Assembly: GCF_000317065.1 (NCBI RefSeq)
Contig: NC_019701.1
Location: 3,606,001-3,670,000 of the forward strand
DNA: 64,000 bases
Direction: 5' to 3'
DNA from: Pseudanabaena sp. PCC 7367
Lineage (GTDB): Bacteria; Cyanobacteriota; Cyanobacteriia; Pseudanabaenales; Pseudanabaenaceae
Shown here: positions 18,016-27,021 of the stretch, piece after piece
Layout: every line of letters begins with the position of its first letter
How positions within the stretch are numbered: the first letter of the stretch is position 1
Program-made: the position numbers and the translations under genes
The notes under the pieces: generated by a model
Databases searched by the model: none
What the model was told of the DNA's origin: nothing
Seen by the model: only the letters and a program-made list of their open reading frames with translations

Positions 18016-19296
18016 TTAAACCCCAGCGCCCTGCAACGCCAAAATCGCCGCCCCATACGCCGCCCCAAAAGAAAATTCAGTTTGCGCCGCCACCACGATC
18101 GGCAACCCCAATTTCCTCGCCCTGATCCGCCGCCAGGTTTGATTTTGTGCCCCGCCCCCCGCCGTATAAACCAGCGTCGCCTGCGCCCCCAACTCCGCCA
18201 GCACGTTGTACCCCAGCGCCTCGATCGCCGCGATCCCCTCCAGCAAACCATTCAAAAACGCCGCCGGATCAGTCGGCCTTGGTTCCAGGCGCGGTTCCAG
18301 CAGTGGATCATTGATCGGAAAGCGATCGCCCTGCGCAGGTAGTGGATAATAATCCAGCGGACTGGGGATGTCGGGGTTAATCCGATCGCTATAGGCTTGC
18401 AACTCCGCATCGCTGAAAAACTGCCGCAACACCGCCCCACCAGTATTCGACGCACCCCCCACCAGCCACAGATCGCCCAACCGATGACTATAGATGCCAG
18501 ATGCCAAATTAGCGATCGGTCTGTTTGCCAGCACCTTGATCGTCAGCGTCGAACCCAACGAAGTTACCGCGATTCCTGCCTTTGGTGGTTCATTCCCCAG
18601 GCAAGCCAGAAACGCCGCCGTGCTATCGGTTGTCCCCGCGCAAACAAGGCAATCGCGGTTGAGGTCTAGTTTTGCCGCGACTTCTGGCAGGATTTTACCG
18701 ATCGCCTTACCCGGTGCGACAACTTTGGGCAAGTAGATCCTGGGGGCATGTTGCGATCGCCAATCTTCAAGCCAATCGGGATATTGCAGCCGTTCCGCGT
18801 CATATCCCAGCTTCAGCGTATTGTTATAGTCACTCACTCCCAACCGCCCATGCAGCCAATATGCCAGCCAATCGGCCTGATGCATTAAATAAGCTTCAGG
18901 TTGGGATTGAGAATTATGCGCCAACCACCAGACTAATTTGGCCAGACTCGAAGTCGCGCTGAGCACCAGATGTTCTCGATCGGGCACAATCTGCCGCAAT
19001 TTTTCAAGCGATGATGCGCCACGTGGATCGTGATATAAAATTGGCTCACCGATCGGCTTGCCATCTCGATCGCCGATCAGCACCGTCGCAGAGGTGGCAT
19101 CAATGGCGATCGCGTTAATATTTTGCCTGATCTCGATCGGCAGTGCCACGATCAAGGCATAGAGACTATCCCGCCAGGAGATCGCGGCGTTAATGTTGTA
19201 GTTGAGTTTTTGGGTAGCGCGAATTTTGCCAGCTTGATCAATGGCGATCGCTCTGGCTCCCGATGTGCCAAAGTCAATGCCCAGGTAGAGATCCAT
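18016..19296 (-). CDS. FGGY-family carbohydrate kinase (probable D-ribulose/xylulose kinase)
   Basis: ASKHA-fold sugar kinase. N-terminal phosphate-binding LYLGIDFGTSGARAIAID, a DATSATVLIGD element, the sugar-binding MHQADWLAYWLHGRLGVSDYNNTLKLGYD segment, VCAGTTDSTAAFLA and VTSLGSTLTIKVL, and the C-terminal adenosine motif YTAGGGAQNQTWRRIRA are all present. Length is 426. Plant and cyanobacterial members of this subgroup phosphorylate D-ribulose; that specificity is a family inference. The intergenic DNA before the start is almost wholly occupied by a repeat element (19315-19427), which leaves 18 bp before the ATG and no good Shine-Dalgarno sequence. Confidence 0.88.
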   Translation of the reverse strand: MDLYLGIDFGTSGARAIAIDQAGKIRATQKLNYNINAAISWRDSLYALIVALPIEIRQNINAIAIDATSATVLIGDRDGKPIGEPILYHDPRGASSLEKLRQIVPDREHLVLSATSSLAKLVWWLAHNSQSQPEAYLMHQADWLAYWLHGRLGVSDYNNTLKLGYDAERLQYPDWLEDWRSQHAPRIYLPKVVAPGKAIGKILPEVAAKLDLNRDCLVCAGTTDSTAAFLACLGNEPPKAGIAVTSLGSTLTIKVLANRPIANLASGIYSHRLGDLWLVGGASNTGGAVLRQFFSDAELQAYSDRINPDIPSPLDYYPLPAQGDRFPINDPLLEPRLEPRPTDPAAFLNGLLEGIAAIEALGYNVLAELGAQATLVYTAGGGAQNQTWRRIRARKLGLPIVVAAQTEFSFGAAYGAAILALQGAGV

Positions 19297-19306
19297 AATG
19301 CAAACA

Positions 19307-19435
19307 GATTAATAGGTGGTCATGCAGTAGTAAGGATAATTAGCAATCGATTTGAAATTCGGAGCTTAGCTTGTTTGGGTTATAAATATTCAACTATCTC
19401 CTAAATCCTTACTTGTTCAGCACTACCGATTAATA
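19307..19435. repeat. 8-bp direct repeat (GATTAATA) flanking repeat element copy 1
   Basis: GATTAATA occurs at 19307-19314 and 19428-19435, bracketing the element at 19315-19427. It reads as a target-site duplication. Copy 2 is bracketed by a different 8-mer, as expected for independent insertions. Confidence 0.7.
19315..19427 (+). mobile_element. MITE-like non-coding element, copy 1
   Basis: A 113-bp element, of which bases 19326-19427 (102 bp) match 50030-50131 with only three mismatches that I count. The right end reads, on the minus strand, GGTAGTGCTGAACAAGTAAG and continues GAT; the left end starts GGTGGTCATGCAGTAGTAAG and continues GAT, so about 17 of 23 terminal positions are inverted repeats, with AGTAAGGAT/ATCCTTACT perfect. 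No ORF. It lies 10 bp beyond the DUF3119 stop codon and 18 bp before the kinase start, so it probably forms most of the kinase leader. No transposase is nearby, so mobilisation in trans is inferred. Confidence 0.75.
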
Positions 19436-19437
19436 AT

Positions 19438-19836
19438 CTATTCTTGCTTCAGGCAATGCTTTTCCAGGCAAGCTTCGAGGGCTTTGGGATCGAACAAGAT
19501 CGGCAAAAAGTGAATGCTTTTGGTTTCGCGGAAATAGAACAAAATTGGCACTGGGGCAAAGAAAATGCGCCAGTTCAACCATTCTTTGTAGGGAAAGCGG
19601 CGGATTAGTTTTTCACCGCGAAAGATATCTAAATCGGTTTCGGTAAAAATCAATCGCAACGTGGCCGCCTGGATCGTCAGGAACAAGCTAAAAATGGCGA
19701 TCGCTACGCCCACCCACACATTCAAGAAAGAAAGACCGATCGCGGCTGTGGTTAGCACAATCGGGATATTAAAACTAGATTTGAGTTCGGTGTTTTGCAA
19801 CGAAAACGACTCATTGGCATCATTGGCGATCGTCAT
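19438..19836 (-). CDS. DUF3119 family membrane protein
   Basis: 132 residues. After about 24 polar residues come two hydrophobic helices close together (IVLTTAAIGLSFLNVWVGVAIAIF and LFLTIQAATL), then a soluble domain with LRLIFTETDLDIFRGEKLIRRFPYKEWLNWRIFFAPVPILFYFRE, which matches the DUF3119 family as I remember it. The family is found in cyanobacteria and plastids and has no established function. It appears to be transcribed alone; a repeat element starts 10 bp after its stop and may act as its 3' end. Confidence 0.8.
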   Translation of the reverse strand: MTIANDANESFSLQNTELKSSFNIPIVLTTAAIGLSFLNVWVGVAIAIFSLFLTIQAATLRLIFTETDLDIFRGEKLIRRFPYKEWLNWRIFFAPVPILFYFRETKSIHFLPILFDPKALEACLEKHCLKQE

Positions 19837-20079
19837 AAATTCTCTCCTGCTATCTGGGGGCTGTCTATCTAGGTGCTGTTTGGGGCAAAATCCACGCGCC
19901 TGATTTCGAATCTAGCTTAAAATCAGGCCTTAATATTCAAGATTAGCAAAGCAACCTGCATCTGACATGAATACCAGGACTGATTGCGATCGCATTTTTA
20001 AATAGGCATCTTCAAGGTTTATCTTAAAGCCACAAATCGATCGCCTTGCGGTCATGTACATAGACCCAAAATACTAAAG

Positions 20080-21603
20080 CTAAACGGTCTCCCAGATATC
20101 GTTGGCAAACTGATCCAGGGTCAGGCTCGGCGAACTTTCCTCATCATCCGAATCATCCGAATCATTCGACTCAGAGCCATTTGCCAATTTTTCCTTAACC
20201 GTATCAGCACCCCGATCGATTTGACTCGCTGAATCATGCTCAAGCGGTGGTAAGTCACCCAGCATTGCTTCTAGTTGATCAAGATTGTCTAAATCTGAAT
20301 CATCTTGATCTGGCTGATTAGTGCTTGAGGCAGAGCGATCGCTAGTTTGATTACCCTCTTGCCCAAATTCATCAAATAGCGATTCTACGGTGGGATAGTC
20401 TATATAATTGTTGCTTGTTACCGTGCCATCATTTTTGGCAGCGGACTGATTGGCTGGATCTGTCGATGTTGTAGCTTCGGCAGGACTGTCTGAAGTGGTT
20501 GTGTCATCAATATCAATGAGTGAGCGACTAACCTGATTAAGATTAGAAGCTGCTGTCACACCTACCTGAGCAGTTCCCGAAACTGGATTAACCGGATCTA
20601 AGGATTTAGGGGCTGAAGATTTGGTTGCACTTGGTTCGGCCTCAGCGGCCTGATCTGGGTCTAATACATCTAAGGTGATGACTTCGTCTGCATCATATTG
20701 ATCAGCATAATCATCGGTATAGTCATTAACATAATCATCGGCGTAATCATTGTCATAGCGGCCATAGGTTTGGCGATCGGTTTGTGGCTCCATCACTGGT
20801 TCAAAAATGACGCGATTGATCAGCCGAATTCGCGCATTTTGCCAATTTTGGCCAGGTTGCAAAATAGACACATTCTCAATTACATGACTGCCATCCCGAT
20901 CGGTGATGCTGTTGTCGGCGATCGTATCGATTAAATTACGCAGGTTGGGATTGCCAGCCATATCCGCAAAGGAAAAATGGCTCCGACTGATTACCTGCAC
21001 AAATTCCTTGAGCGTAGTCATACATCGCACCGTGTCGTAACGCTGATCCATAAACCGGATCACCACATCCTGATAAGCTTTACCAGTGCGCTGCATCTCG
21101 GCCATGCTGTCCAACAACACCAGTCCTTCACTGGCTTTGGTTTGGCGTGTTGCCAGGTTGGTCGATCGCGCCTCTGGAGTTGAGCCTTCACTTTGGCTGG
21201 GTTGGGCAGAATCAGTATTATTTGCAGTGGTTTCAGTAGCGGTGTTTATAGGGCTTGGAGTTGTAGAGGAGGTCTGGGATGCAGTTTGTCTAGAGCCCAG
21301 TGTAAATTCACTTTCCCAGAACAGGCTGGCATTTTCGATCTGACGGGCATAGACTCGCACCAGGGAGATCGATCGCACTTGCAACGATGCCATCCCCTTT
21401 TTGATGATGCTGAGCAGGGCAGTACGACTGGGCAGTTGAGCAGAGAGCAGCGTGATTTCTAGCTCCTGCATTTCTTGCTCTTGACCAAAGCTCTCGGCCG
21501 TGGCAGTGATGCCCTTTGGCTGCAAGGAACGATTGATCAAACTGGCGATCGCATCGGCATCCCCTTGCTTGGCTAGTTCTAAAATATTTTGCCCTACCGC
21601 CAT
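20080..21603 (-). CDS. Conserved cyanobacterial protein with acidic low-complexity C-terminal half
   Basis: 507 residues, unknown function. Residues 1-108 form a globular domain (AVGQNILELAKQGDADAIASL...LQPKGITATA...LLSIIKKGMASLQVRSISLVRVYARQ...FWESEFTL) that I remember at the start of many cyanobacterial proteins. A linker rich in Ser/Thr follows, then a second globular part (about 165-275, GLVLLDSMAEMQRTGKAYQDVVIRFMDQRYDTVRCM...). Residues beyond 280 are disordered and acidic: a run of D-Y repeats (DNDYADDYVNDYTDDYADQY) encoded by an imperfect 12-bp DNA repeat near 20700-20760, and an Asp/Glu/Ser tail ending NDIWETV. No catalytic motif is visible. Confidence 0.8.
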   Translation of the reverse strand: MAVGQNILELAKQGDADAIASLINRSLQPKGITATAESFGQEQEMQELEITLLSAQLPSRTALLSIIKKGMASLQVRSISLVRVYARQIENASLFWESEFTLGSRQTASQTSSTTPSPINTATETTANNTDSAQPSQSEGSTPEARSTNLATRQTKASEGLVLLDSMAEMQRTGKAYQDVVIRFMDQRYDTVRCMTTLKEFVQVISRSHFSFADMAGNPNLRNLIDTIADNSITDRDGSHVIENVSILQPGQNWQNARIRLINRVIFEPVMEPQTDRQTYGRYDNDYADDYVNDYTDDYADQYDADEVITLDVLDPDQAAEAEPSATKSSAPKSLDPVNPVSGTAQVGVTAASNLNQVSRSLIDIDDTTTSDSPAEATTSTDPANQSAAKNDGTVTSNNYIDYPTVESLFDEFGQEGNQTSDRSASSTNQPDQDDSDLDNLDQLEAMLGDLPPLEHDSASQIDRGADTVKEKLANGSESNDSDDSDDEESSPSLTLDQFANDIWETV

Positions 21604-22610
21604 ATCGCTATCCTTTTCTAAGCCCTACCCGCACCTTAACCGATCAAATCAATTTAGTTTGCTAAATCATTTCCTCTGCGATCAATGAGCCATATCATTG
21701 AATCCAGGTAACAAGTCTACAAGTCTAGTTGATCAATGTTGATAAATTTAAGTGTAATTGCCCTACAAATTAATTGCCCAATCAAACAAAACCGTTCATA
21801 ACAATTAACTTTGCATTGCATAGGTCAAGGATGGAAATATTGACATCTTAAATATCACATCTTAAATATCAAAAGCATGTCTGGTATTAATTCGCCCAAT
21901 CGCTAAATAGCCAAACTATTCCACCTATGTGCAACGTCATTAATTTAGTTAATTTGTGCCCACCCTAAGTTAATTTTAATCTGCCCCCATTAGTTAAGCA
22001 TAATTAAAACCTAGGTTAGATCAAATCCGGTTAAATACCCTTGATCAAAAAATGTGTAACTATTACTCTTGCTAGTTTGGCTGTATGGATAATCCAGGGA
22101 ACTTGATCTTAGCGATCGCCAACTTACTACAAAAAACTAACTTAGCTCTGACTGGCTAAATCATGTTGGCTCTTTTCTATAATTAACCAATTGCTGGCAA
22201 TTAACCAAGGTCAATTATGCTGAAACAAAACAATTACTTAGCGATCGCCATCATAGTTACACAGACTTAACAGACATGGCAAATAACTAATCCAATCAAG
22301 TCCAATCAAGCATTGAAACCCATAATTTCAATGGATAATCCTTGCATCAGCTTACTATTCCACCTGATTGTTTTGTTGCAAATTAGAGGCACTTGACCAT
22401 CCTGCCAGCCTAATAATTGCAGGCATATCGATTTGAGAGAGGTAAGCAAACTATTCATAAATTTAGACACATTGCATCGACCAGTTATAAAAATGCCGGC
22501 ATCTGGCATCATAAATGACAAATATATGCCCAGTGTCCATTGGCCAGATCGCTAAATAGTTAAGCTATCCCACAATTTACAATGCTAAATTACTTGCCAG
22601 GCTAGTAGGA
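21604..22610. other. 1.0-kb gene-poor spacer with short repeats
   Basis: No convincing gene; a 71-codon minus-strand ORF at 22306-22521 has no recognisable features. It contains a perfect 14-bp tandem duplication (CATCTTAAATATCA at 21844-21857 and 21858-21871), a 10-bp one (TCCAATCAAG, 22292-22311), and two related degenerate blocks of about 50 bp (21866-21915 and 22501-22555, both on the minus strand) that resemble a third at 46485-46530. The promoter of the minus-strand gene at 21603 must lie here. Confidence 0.55.
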
Positions 22611-23069
22611 TCAATGATGATGATTATTTTCTGAAGTAACTAGATCGCCAATTTGATGATAATCTCGCTCGCCAAAGATCGCCGACTCCGATCGATAATG
22701 CTTGAATTCTAATAAATTTCCCGATGGGTCTTGCAAAAAGAAAGTGCGATGCTCCAGGGGAGTATCAGGAAAACGCACCTTGGGTTGTTGATAAAACTCA
22801 AGCTGTTTATATTGAATCCGCTCTAGCAGAGCCAGCCAATTGCTTTCTGAATAAAACACCAAACCAAAATGACGCGGATAGATGCCAGCCTGCGGTTCGA
22901 ACTGCTCATGCACCACATGGGCAACTAGCTGGTGGCCATAGAGACTAAGAATTAGTGAAATTTCGGATTCACGCCCTGGTAAGCATCCCAGGCCATCAAC
23001 ATAAAACTTTTTGGTACTAGGGATATCTAAAACCGGAAAGGAAAGGTGAAAGAGGATCTGATTACTCAT
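22611..23069 (-). CDS. VOC family (glyoxalase/bleomycin-resistance fold) protein
   Basis: 152 residues with the paired beta-alpha-beta-beta-beta modules of the vicinal oxygen chelate superfamily: LFHLSFPVLDIPSTKKFYVDGLGC at the N-terminus and RTFFLQDPSGNLLEFKHY near the end. Metal-ligand candidates are His8, a mid-protein His (PRHFGLVF) and Glu in LLEFKHY. The substrate is unknown. The C-terminus has three His residues. The ATG lies inside the end of purF, overlapping by 8 bp, so it is probably translated from the purF transcript. Confidence 0.88.
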   Translation of the reverse strand: MSNQILFHLSFPVLDIPSTKKFYVDGLGCLPGRESEISLILSLYGHQLVAHVVHEQFEPQAGIYPRHFGLVFYSESNWLALLERIQYKQLEFYQQPKVRFPDTPLEHRTFFLQDPSGNLLEFKHYRSESAIFGERDYHQIGDLVTSENNHHH

Positions 23070-24732
23070 GGTGTTGCAGTTCTAGGACAAGTTTGGCGCG
23101 CTTGAGTTTATCGGGCACGGGGATGGGATATTCCCCCGAAAAACAAGCCGAGCAGAAATGCTGGGGATTTGATTTAGTTGCCTCTAACATTGCTTCACTG
23201 CTCAAGTAGGCAAGGGAATCAACTTCTATGATTTTAGCGATCGATTCGACCGATTTGGTCGCGGCAATCAAATGATCTTGTGAATCAGTATCAATGCCAT
23301 AGAAACAAGGATGGGTGACTGGCGGCGATGAGATCCGCATATGTACTTCTTTTGCGCCTGCCTCACGCAATGCCCGCACAATTTTGCGGCTGGTGGTACC
23401 CCGTACGATCGAATCATCAATCACCACTACCCGCTTACCTTCCAGCACATCCTTGAGCGGGTTGAGCTTCATCCGGATCCCAGTTTCTCGCATTGCCTGG
23501 GTAGGTTGAATAAAAGTACGCCCCACATAGCGATTTTTAATTAAGCCCTCTGAGTAGGAAATACCTGATGCCTGGGAATAGCCGATCGCGGCTGGGATAC
23601 CGGAGTCGGGCACACCAAATACTAAATCCGCTTCGATCGGATGCTCGCGGGCTAGATAGCGACCCAGCTCCAGCCGATAGGTATAGAGGCTTTCCCCTTG
23701 CATATAGGTATCGGGGCGAGCAAAATAAATCATTTCAAAAATACACAGCTTGGGCGATCGCTCCTCTGTCCAAAACTGACTATTCAAGCCATTATGATCA
23801 AGCCAAACCAGCTCACCAGGAGCCACATCGCGCAAATATTCCGCCCCAATAATATCCAGGCCGCAAGTTTCGGAGGCAAATACATAACTAGGTGGGCTGT
23901 CAGGGCTACAGTTAGGGCGATCGGGGCTGCACTTAGAGATCATACCGATCACCAATGGCCGCACCCCGTTGGCATCTCTGGCGGCAATTACCGCCTCTGG
24001 TGTACCAATTACCAGGCTAAACGCCCCCTGACATTGATGCAAAGTCTCGGTAATCCCTTCCCGCCAGTCTTTACCAGCGTCTACTGCCTCTTTGATCAAA
24101 TAGGCGATCGCCTCGGAATCTGAGCTACTCTCGAGGGTATAACCACGTGCTACCAGGCCGGTGCGTAACTCCAAGGCATTGACCAGATTGCCATTGTGAG
24201 CCAGGGCTAGATCGCCTAAGCGCGTGCTTAACACGATCGGCTGGGCATTGGCAATTTTACTAGAACCAGTGGTGGAATAGCGATTATGGCCAACCGCAAT
24301 AATCCCCGGTAGATCGCCCAGATTATGCTCATTGAACACCTGGGAAACCAACCCCATATCCTTGCGGGTAAAAGTACCCGATGGATCAAAGGTGGTGATC
24401 CCGGCTGATTCTTGGCCGCGATGCTGCAACGCATAGAGGGCAAAATAGGCCAGTTTGGCCACATCTTCGGTATCTGAGAAAATGCCAAACACACCACATG
24501 CTTCCTTGGGTGAATCATCAAGATCGGCCAAAGAATTTAATTGGTCTAATTGGTCTAATTGGTCTAATTGGTCAAACTGATTGAAGTGAGCGATCGCATC
24601 TGGAACACTTGACTTCATTTGCAAAGAATTTGATGGAATTGCATGATCCTGGTTAGCGATCGGCTGAGCCAGACCACTGTGATGATCAATATTGCCTGAT
24701 TCGTCAAAATTTGAGCCCATATCTTGCGTCAT
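23062..24732 (-). CDS. purF: Amidophosphoribosyltransferase
   Basis: First committed enzyme of purine synthesis: it transfers the glutamine amide to PRPP. The Ntn glutaminase domain starts at the catalytic Cys of EACGVFGIFSDTED, exposed by propeptide removal. RGQESAGI, HNRYSTTGSS, and the PRPP-binding VVVIDDSIVRGTTSRKI are present. C-terminal cysteines (HFCSACFSGEYP) with others upstream fit the [4Fe-4S] type. ATG 24732 is preferred over TTG 24759. Even so, the propeptide is about 78 residues, much longer than the few tens I expect, and contains a DQLDQLDQLDQL run from a 9-bp DNA repeat. The VOC gene overlaps its stop codon. Confidence 0.95.
   Translation of the reverse strand: MTQDMGSNFDESGNIDHHSGLAQPIANQDHAIPSNSLQMKSSVPDAIAHFNQFDQLDQLDQLDQLNSLADLDDSPKEACGVFGIFSDTEDVAKLAYFALYALQHRGQESAGITTFDPSGTFTRKDMGLVSQVFNEHNLGDLPGIIAVGHNRYSTTGSSKIANAQPIVLSTRLGDLALAHNGNLVNALELRTGLVARGYTLESSSDSEAIAYLIKEAVDAGKDWREGITETLHQCQGAFSLVIGTPEAVIAARDANGVRPLVIGMISKCSPDRPNCSPDSPPSYVFASETCGLDIIGAEYLRDVAPGELVWLDHNGLNSQFWTEERSPKLCIFEMIYFARPDTYMQGESLYTYRLELGRYLAREHPIEADLVFGVPDSGIPAAIGYSQASGISYSEGLIKNRYVGRTFIQPTQAMRETGIRMKLNPLKDVLEGKRVVVIDDSIVRGTTSRKIVRALREAGAKEVHMRISSPPVTHPCFYGIDTDSQDHLIAATKSVESIAKIIEVDSLAYLSSEAMLEATKSNPQHFCSACFSGEYPIPVPDKLKRAKLVLELQHHE
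24541..24576 (-). repeat. 9-bp tandem repeat in the purF propeptide
   Basis: Three exact copies of TTGGTCTAA (24541-24567) and a fourth diverged copy (24568-24576). On the coding strand it encodes Asp-Gln-Leu units in frame, so copy-number change alters the propeptide only. Confidence 0.9.
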
Positions 24733-24759
24733 AGCGATCGCCAATAATTTTTTATTCAA

Positions 24760-25430
24760 GTAAACAAAAGGTTAAGCCCTCTGTCTATCCTAACCTTGCT
24801 TAACCCCCACAATCAAAAATTAACACCGATAGAGCAAGATTAGTTGAGTCAGAGTGTCAATCGGGCTTGTAAACTAATAGATGGCTACGCAGCCAGAATT
24901 GGAGTAAAAGTGATTTAAATCCGATCAACAAGACCCTTTCCCAAATATTCAGTATTTGTTTTAAATGTCATAAATTCCAGATATTGACCGCATATCCGCT
25001 TGATTTCGATCAAGATATCAAGATAAATATCGCTCAAGCCCTGAATCCAAGAATATTGACATTTATGAGCCAATAATTACATTACTTGTTTGGGAGCATT
25101 GGAGAGACTCGACTTGCCAGACTTAGAACATCCCTATTCTCTCAGTTTAATTGGCAGTGGCTCTGGATTGATCGATATACCTTTAGCTTAACTTTTCTGT
25201 GAGCTGGTGGCGATTAAGAAAATAATTAATCTGCTCGATGAAATTAGGTTGAGCGAGCCTATTTTAATGATCCAGTTAGTGGGATGAACTTTAATCTAAA
25301 TCCCAAAGTTTAGAGCCCACACTGACCATAATTTGGCTCAGGCTCTAATTGGTTTCGCAAGCCTTGATTGATTTGAACAACAGCTATAAAACGCAAAATC
25401 TAGGAATAAATTTAGGAGAGTACGCTACGC
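24760..25430. other. Divergent spacer between purF and glpX
   Basis: About 670 bp with no gene seen. It holds both promoters. An inverted repeat TAGAGCC (25311-25317) / GGCTCTA (25341-25347) lies in the glpX leader, 84 bp before its start, and AGGAG at 25414-25418 is the ribosome-binding site for glpX. Confidence 0.5.
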
Positions 25431-26471
25431 ATGGACAACACAATCAGCCTTGAAATTATTGAAGTTGTTGAACAGGCTGCGATCGCCTCAGCAAAATGGA
25501 TGGGCAAGGGCGAGAAAGACACCGCCGATGAAGTGGCTGTAGAAGCTATGCGCGAGCGCATGAATCAAATTCACATGCGGGGTCGGATCGTAATTGGTGA
25601 AGGTGAGCGTGATGATGCGCCGATGCTCTACATTGGTGAAGAGGTTGGTATTTGCACCCAGGAGAATGCCGCTGAAGTTTGTACGATCGAAGAATTAGCC
25701 GAAATTGATATTGCCGTAGATCCTTGTGAAGGTACTAATCTGGTCGCCTATGGCCAAAATGGTTCAATGGCGGTGCTGGCAATTTCCGAAAAGGGTGGCC
25801 TCTTTGCAGCTCCTGACTTCTATATGAAAAAGCTGGCGGCTCCAGCCGTAGCTCGCAATCATGTGGATATCCGCAAATCTGCCACCGAAAACCTCAAGAT
25901 CTTATCCGATTGTATGGATCGGGACGTGGCTGAACTGGTAGTGGTAGTGATGGATCGTCCCCGCCACAAAGATCTAATTGCGGAGATTCGTGAAGCGGGA
26001 GCCAGAGTGCGCCTGATTAGTGATGGTGATGTTTCGGCGGCCATTTCTTGCGCCTTCAGCGGTACTAACATCCATGCTTTGATGGGGATTGGTGCTGCAC
26101 CGGAAGGGGTGATTTCGGCGGCGGCAATGCGCTGCTTGGGTGGCCATTTCCAAGGACAGTTGATCTATGACCCAGAGGTGGTCAAAACCGGCCTGATTGG
26201 TGAAAGCCGCGAGGGTAACCTGGAACGTCTGCGATCGATGGGGATTGAAGATCCCGATCGGGTCTATGGTGCTGAGGAACTAGCTTCTGGCCGCGAAGTG
26301 TTGTTTGCTGCTTGTGGGATTACCACTGGCACCCTAATGGAAGGAGTAAGATTCTTCTCTGGCGGTTGCCGTACTGAATCATTGGTAATTTCGAGCAAGT
26401 CTAGGACCGCTAGATTTGTAGACACCATTCATGTTACTAGCGACAAGCCGAAGGTGTTGAGCCTCTATTAG
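25431..26471 (+). CDS. glpX: Class II fructose-1,6-bisphosphatase / sedoheptulose-1,7-bisphosphatase
   Basis: Bifunctional Calvin-cycle phosphatase of cyanobacteria, acting on fructose-1,6- and sedoheptulose-1,7-bisphosphate. The N-terminus [37 protein letters not shown], the [18 protein letters not shown] metal site, [18 protein letters not shown], and [20 protein letters not shown] are all intact. Length 346 is standard. It is preceded by AGGAG and a long leader. The bifunctional assignment follows the known cyanobacterial family rather than anything decided here. Confidence 0.96.
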   Translation: MDNTISLEIIEVVEQAAIASAKWMGKGEKDTADEVAVEAMRERMNQIHMRGRIVIGEGERDDAPMLYIGEEVGICTQENAAEVCTIEELAEIDIAVDPCEGTNLVAYGQNGSMAVLAISEKGGLFAAPDFYMKKLAAPAVARNHVDIRKSATENLKILSDCMDRDVAELVVVVMDRPRHKDLIAEIREAGARVRLISDGDVSAAISCAFSGTNIHALMGIGAAPEGVISAAAMRCLGGHFQGQLIYDPEVVKTGLIGESREGNLERLRSMGIEDPDRVYGAEELASGREVLFAACGITTGTLMEGVRFFSGGCRTESLVISSKSRTARFVDTIHVTSDKPKVLSLY

Positions 26472-26601
26472 AACTTTGAGCCTAGCCTCTAATTTAGGCA
26501 CGATCGAGTTAATCAAACCGATCAGTGGTTAACCACCCAGTTTCAATCATAGCCAGCTAGCTTACTGATGTTGTTTTTATTAGTAAATGGATTAGTAAAT
26601 G

Positions 26602-26625
26602 GCTGGCTTTGCTTTGCCAGCTTTC
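26602..26625 (+). terminator. Possible glpX terminator
   Basis: Stem GCTGGC (26602-26607) pairs with GCCAGC (26616-26621) around an 8-nt loop TTTGCTTT, followed by a short T-rich TTTCT. It lies 130 bp after the glpX stop. The short stem and interrupted T tract make it weak. Confidence 0.35.
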
Positions 26626-26843
26626 TAGCAAAAAATAAAAAATGTAAACAGTTGCGCGATTTTGATAAATAACCCCTGGTTATGGTTTAGCTTTGTAATA
26701 ATTAGCAGACAATTGATAATTGATCATCTTTAACCACGGTGATTTAATTTTTAGGGCTTTAACTTTTATTTGATCGGGCTATTAATTACCACAGGCCGAT
26801 CGCTAGGTTTGTATTAATGGCTGAGAATCTTGTATCTCATCGA

Positions 26844-26876
26844 GGTTTAACTGGGGTTTAACTGGGGTTTAACTGG
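26844..26876. repeat. Three exact 11-bp direct repeats upstream of hemA
   Basis: GGTTTAACTGG occurs at 26844-26854, 26855-26865 and 26866-26876, about 145 bp before the hemA start. The 11-bp period is close to one DNA helical turn, so tandem factor binding is possible, but slippage alone would also explain it. Confidence 0.85.
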
Positions 26877-27021
26877 GGACGATGCCTTTCATTAATTAAT
26901 TAGAAACATGACTTCTGTAAACAAATATAAATAAATTTAAACTTGTGGCCTAAACATTCTGTATATCTTCGATATTTAAGTTTTGAGCATATAAATATAA
27001 ATAGATAAGAAACGATTAGAT

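Larger units (their letters stand above)
26472..27021. other. Spacer between glpX and hemA
   Basis: 550 bp without a gene. It contains a 12-bp duplication (ATTAGTAAATGG, 26579-26602), a possible glpX terminator hairpin (26602-26625) and a triple 11-bp repeat (26844-26876) in the hemA upstream region. The 120 bases just before hemA are very AT-rich. Confidence 0.55.

Noticed and set aside
22306-22521. 71-codon minus-strand ORF
   Set aside because: No family features, and it overlaps a dispersed degenerate repeat, so it is probably chance.
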